A program made the translations under genes and the position numbers. A DNA stretch of 64,000 nucleotides from CALXQW01 sp031553045 (GTDB lineage Bacteria > Verrucomicrobiota > Verrucomicrobiia > Opitutales > Intestinicryptomonadaceae). The first letter of the stretch is position 1; the number at the start of each line of letters is the position of its first letter. The notes under the pieces are model-generated. The model made no database searches and had not been told where the DNA came from. It worked only from the letters and a program-made list of their open reading frames with translations. Shown here piece by piece: positions 61,253 to 64,000 of this stretch. The DNA lies in NCBI GenBank assembly GCA_031553045.1, contig JAVBLZ010000011.1:1-64000 (forward strand), in the 5' to 3' direction.

Positions 61253-61594
61253 ATTTTGAAGCGATAATCTTTTCTTGTTTTCTTTTAGAGTCAAGCACAT
61301 TCGCCCCAATTTGTGGCATCTGGGTTGGATTATCAAAGAGAATCTCCTCCAATCTAAGATATAGTTTTTGAATCACACCAAACATCAAAAATGTCATTCC
61401 ATCTCTCTGATTGAAAGTGGGACGGCAAAATTTCATATCTTGGCTTTTGATATTTTGTAAAAAAGAAGGCTTGATCAAAAGTAACGTCCAAGCGAAATAT
61501 CGCTAAACACATTTGCTGAATAGGAAATGGATGTTTCATTGCTTAGCCAATGAAGCTCTAGATTCACTTAATAAGGGCAAGGAGGAATGAATGC
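61253..61594. other. 342-bp gene-free stretch upstream of tRNA-Gln
   Basis: No convincing gene is present. Short open frames on the minus strand run through it, two of about 60 and 100 codons, but the larger crosses the tRNA and neither resembles a known family. A small AGCGA/TCGCT hairpin lies near 61490. The tRNA promoter should be in the first 60 bp, but no clear hexamers were seen. Nothing else recognised. Confidence 0.6.
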
Positions 61595-62740
61595 CTATTG
61601 CTTGCGCTTTGTGGCGCAGATTAGTCTGAAAATATTTTCCGCAGTTTTTTCCAGATTTTTTTTGGCTGTTTTCTCATACATGGAATCTTCAAGTGAGGCG
61701 GGGGTTTGGATTATGGGGAAAATTGCAGCCACATGTTTTTTGTAGAGTTTTTCCGCCCCGCTTTCTACGCCGCCAGCCAAGACTATCACGGGCACCTTGG
61801 GCTTTTTTGCCCGCATTGATACGCCGCAAACAGCCTTCCCAAAAGCACTTTGCGCATCCACTTTGCCCTCCGCCGTGATTACAAAATCTGCATCGCAAAT
61901 TTTTTCATCAAAATTTACGGCATCTAAAACGCCGTCTATGCCGCTTAAAATTTCAGCATTAAGCAATGCCGCAAACGCCCCGCCTACACCGCCCGCAGCC
62001 CCTGATCCGCTTATTTTGCATAAATCAATTTTTGTCTCTTTTTTTATTACGTTTGCAAAATTTTCCAGCCCTTTATCCAAAACATCAACCTGTGCTTTTG
62101 TTGCGCCCTTCTGCGGCGCAAAGATTTTTGCAGCGCCTTCTTTGCCGCAAAATACATTTTTTACATCGCACAAAACTTTGAATTTTACGCCTTCCAACAT
62201 AGGATTTTTTTGAGACGAATCTATGCGTCTTATCTTAGACAAATTTGCGCCTCCAAAATTTTTTATTTCAATTTTCTTTGAATCAAAAAACTTGTAGCCC
62301 AATGCGGCAAGGAATCCCAAACCCGCATCGTTTGTGGCACTGCCACCCAGAGCCACGTAAATGTTTTTAGCGCCTTTTTTAAGCGCATGGCAAATTGTCT
62401 CCCCAAAGCCGTAAGTGTCCGCACGCATAATATCTAGCTTGCTCTTATCCAAAAGCATCAGCCCTGAAGACTGCGCAATTTCCACCAGCGCTGTATTTTT
62501 ATCCAACAATAAGTATGCGGCACGGCGTCTTTGACCAAGCGGATTTTGCACATTCACAAATATTTTTTTTGCGCCCTTAAATTTCAGAGCTTCAAGCGTG
62601 CCTTCGCCACCGTCGGCTATTGCGATTTTTTCCACAATCGCTTTGGGACAAATTTTTCTCAGCCCCGCTTCTATCGCTAGAGCCGCTTGTTTTGAGCTTA
62701 AAGAGCCCTTAAAAGAATCTGCTGCAATGACAACTTTCAC
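61595..62740 (-). CDS. Glycerate kinase, GlxK/GarK type
   Basis: A 381-residue glycerate 2-kinase that phosphorylates glycerate for entry to glycolysis. The start VVIAADSFKGSLSSKQAALAI, AIADGGEGTLEAL, GSATNDAGLGFLAALGYKF and GVKFKVLCDVKNVFCG are diagnostic of the GlxK/GarK family, and the C-terminal VITAEGKVDAQSAFGKAVCGV closes the active site. Initiation appears to be at GTG 62740; an AAAGGA directly precedes it, unusually close. No glyoxylate or glucarate genes are adjacent, so the source of glycerate is not shown. It is divergent from the glycosidase lipoprotein gene. Confidence 0.94.
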   Translation of the reverse strand: MKVVIAADSFKGSLSSKQAALAIEAGLRKICPKAIVEKIAIADGGEGTLEALKFKGAKKIFVNVQNPLGQRRRAAYLLLDKNTALVEIAQSSGLMLLDKSKLDIMRADTYGFGETICHALKKGAKNIYVALGGSATNDAGLGFLAALGYKFFDSKKIEIKNFGGANLSKIRRIDSSQKNPMLEGVKFKVLCDVKNVFCGKEGAAKIFAPQKGATKAQVDVLDKGLENFANVIKKETKIDLCKISGSGAAGGVGGAFAALLNAEILSGIDGVLDAVNFDEKICDADFVITAEGKVDAQSAFGKAVCGVSMRAKKPKVPVIVLAGGVESGAEKLYKKHVAAIFPIIQTPASLEDSMYEKTAKKNLEKTAENIFRLICATKRKQ

Positions 62741-62834
62741 TCCTTTATTTTGCCTTAACTAAAAAGATATTGTCAACCCATTACGTGCTTAATACTTGAC
62801 CGAACAAAAATCATACCCTAGTAGTGTAAACGTT

Positions 62835-63974
62835 ATGTTTAAATTTATCAAAATTCTCTCTCTCGTTTTTCCACTTTTTTTTACCGCCTGCGGCACTTGC
62901 CCCAAGGAAAATGCAAAATGCAACTTAAGCGATGCGGAACTTTCCGTAATTGAAAAGGGCGATATTGATTTTTCAAAAATGCTCAAGCCCGCCCCGCTTA
63001 GCAGCAAATTTATCAACGATAATTTTTACATCTGGTGCGGCACGGCGGTCAAGGGCGACGACGGCAACTACAATCTCTATTACTCTCGCTGGCCGAGGGC
63101 AAACAAGCACGGCGACTGGGTAAGGGGTTCTGAAATCACACACGCCGTCAGCAAATCCATCTTTGGACCTTGGCAATTTAAAGACGTTGCCCTACCCCCA
63201 AGAAGTGCGAATTTCTGGGATTCCACAACCACTCACAACCCCACTGTCATGCGTTTTGACAACAAATATTATTTGTACTACACGGGCAATACGGGCGACA
63301 ATCAAGTGATGGGCTTTAATTGGATACACCGCAACAATCAGCGCATAGGCGTTGCAGTTGCAGACAACCCCAACGGCCCTTGGAAGCGTTTTGATAAACC
63401 CGTAATAGATATTGGTTCAGACCCTGATGCGCACGACGCCAAGTGTATTGCCAACCCTTCCGTAACAAAAATGAACAACGGCAAATACCTGATGGTTTAT
63501 AAGGCGATTGCAGGCAGGAATAAGCCGCCAGCTTACGGCCCTGTGGTGCATCTTACGGCAGTTGCCGACAAACCCGAAGGCCCGTTCATCAAACAGAATA
63601 AACCTATATTCACATCAACAATAAACCCCAACATGCCCTTCCCTGCCGAAGACCCGTATATCTGGAATCAGAACGGCACGTACTACGCCATAGTTAAAGA
63701 CATGAGGGGCGCATTTACATCGCATGGGCAAGCGCTTGTTTTATTTTATTCTCACGATGGCTTTGATTGGCAGTTGGCAAAAAACCCGCTTGTTTCCACG
63801 CTTCAGATAAAGTGGGCTGACGGCAAGGTTGAAAAAGTTGCGCATCTTGAAAGGCCGCAACTGGTGTTTGAGGAAGGCTTGCCAATCGCTCTAATTTGCG
63901 CCGCAGATTACGACAGAGGGCACTCTTTCAACTTGGTAATACCCGTAGATTTTAAAGCAGGATTACAAAAATAA
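62835..63974 (+). CDS. Lipoprotein five-bladed beta-propeller glycoside hydrolase (GH43/GH117-like)
   Basis: 379 residues with a lipoprotein signal ending FFTACG. The mature protein is a five-bladed propeller of the GH43/GH117/GH130 type: NFYIWCGTAVKGDDGNYNL, FWDSTTTHNPTVMRFDNKYYL, YYTGNTGDNQ, DPDAHDAKCIANPSVTKMNN with GKYLMVYK, and PFPAEDPYIWNQNGTYYAI. The repeated acidic residue before each K-Y-Y-L strand gives candidate catalytic Asp and Glu. THNPTV and DAHDAKCI resemble GH117 more than classical GH43, but the family is not certain. ATG 62835 begins the signal peptide; the frame is open to 62796. Confidence 0.82.
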   Translation: MFKFIKILSLVFPLFFTACGTCPKENAKCNLSDAELSVIEKGDIDFSKMLKPAPLSSKFINDNFYIWCGTAVKGDDGNYNLYYSRWPRANKHGDWVRGSEITHAVSKSIFGPWQFKDVALPPRSANFWDSTTTHNPTVMRFDNKYYLYYTGNTGDNQVMGFNWIHRNNQRIGVAVADNPNGPWKRFDKPVIDIGSDPDAHDAKCIANPSVTKMNNGKYLMVYKAIAGRNKPPAYGPVVHLTAVADKPEGPFIKQNKPIFTSTINPNMPFPAEDPYIWNQNGTYYAIVKDMRGAFTSHGQALVLFYSHDGFDWQLAKNPLVSTLQIKWADGKVEKVAHLERPQLVFEEGLPIALICAADYDRGHSFNLVIPVDFKAGLQK

Positions 63975-64000
63975 GATCTGCCATTTTATATTTCCCAATA

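Noticed and set aside
61173..61478. 101-codon minus-strand frame upstream of and across tRNA-Gln
   Set aside because: It runs through the tRNA, has no family resemblance and no ribosome site.
1..64000. CRISPR arrays, insertion sequences, rRNA or replication origins
   Set aside because: No regularly spaced short repeats, transposase frames, rRNA segments or DnaA-box clusters were recognised.

Overview
The window looks like a chromosomal segment of a strictly or facultatively anaerobic Gram-negative bacterium. Formate C-acetyltransferase with its activase, anaerobic class III ribonucleotide reductase, an Isf-type iron-sulfur flavoprotein and an EFR1-type ferredoxin point to anaerobic life. LptE-like and other lipoproteins point to an outer membrane. 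Tat-exported sugar oxidoreductases, discoidin-domain proteins, GH16 and beta-propeller glycosidases, an SGNH esterase and a right-handed beta-helix protein point to a glycan degrader. The mix resembles gut Verrucomicrobiota (Opitutales-like) or neighbouring PVC lineages; this placement is inference from gene content, not from a marker gene. Many genes have no clear Shine-Dalgarno sequence, and several neighbours overlap as ATGA or TAATG.

Layout. 0-2.2 kb: a folded inverted-repeat element, proS and a STAS protein. 2.3-10.5 kb: a sugar-processing block (TIM-barrel isomerase, DoxX-like membrane protein, Tat-exported Gfo/Idh/MocA oxidoreductase, secreted discoidin protein), a membrane TPR protein, a large beta-helix protein and an EFR1 ferredoxin. 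10.5-21.3 kb: an accessory region after a CAT-anticodon tRNA. It holds a PD-(D/E)XK-like protein, a beta-CASP metallo-beta-lactamase nuclease, a truncated DnaE-like protein that has lost catalytic residues, a 1253-residue nuclease-like giant preceded by an interrupted ORF, and an Rhs tip with two related putative immunity proteins and a duplicated Rhs fragment. 21.5-24.2 kb: an ATP-grasp/GNAT/iron-sulfur flavoprotein operon. 24.3-29.7 kb: an SGNH hydrolase, a rubredoxin-ThDP enzyme fusion, a hemolysin III protein, a patatin and a HAD phosphatase.

29.6-36.8 kb is the anaerobic core: nrdD-nrdG behind a clear adenosylcobalamin riboswitch, gpmA, pflA and pflB. 37-44 kb is one tight operon, hisC-corC-acnA-STAS-rsbU-like phosphatase, joining primary metabolism to partner-switching regulation. 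44-47.7 kb is a divergent operon (SDR, degenerate serine-hydrolase homologue, comM-like ATPase). 47.7-53.7 kb has a lipoprotein FAD oxidoreductase, rpe, lptE-like, a GH16 enzyme with an inserted discoidin domain and a fucose-isomerase-like protein. 54-57 kb has ugd, a GT4 glycosyltransferase and a DUF2147 protein. 57.2-64 kb has a Tat-exported FAD oxidoreductase with a discoidin tail, a divergent HxlR regulator/NADP-binding protein pair, tRNA-Gln, glycerate kinase and a lipoprotein beta-propeller glycosidase.

The most notable items are the B12 riboswitch on a B12-independent ribonucleotide reductase, the inactivated DnaE-like protein facing a beta-CASP nuclease, the nuclease-fused giant protein, the Rhs-immunity array, and the rubredoxin-ThDP fusion.
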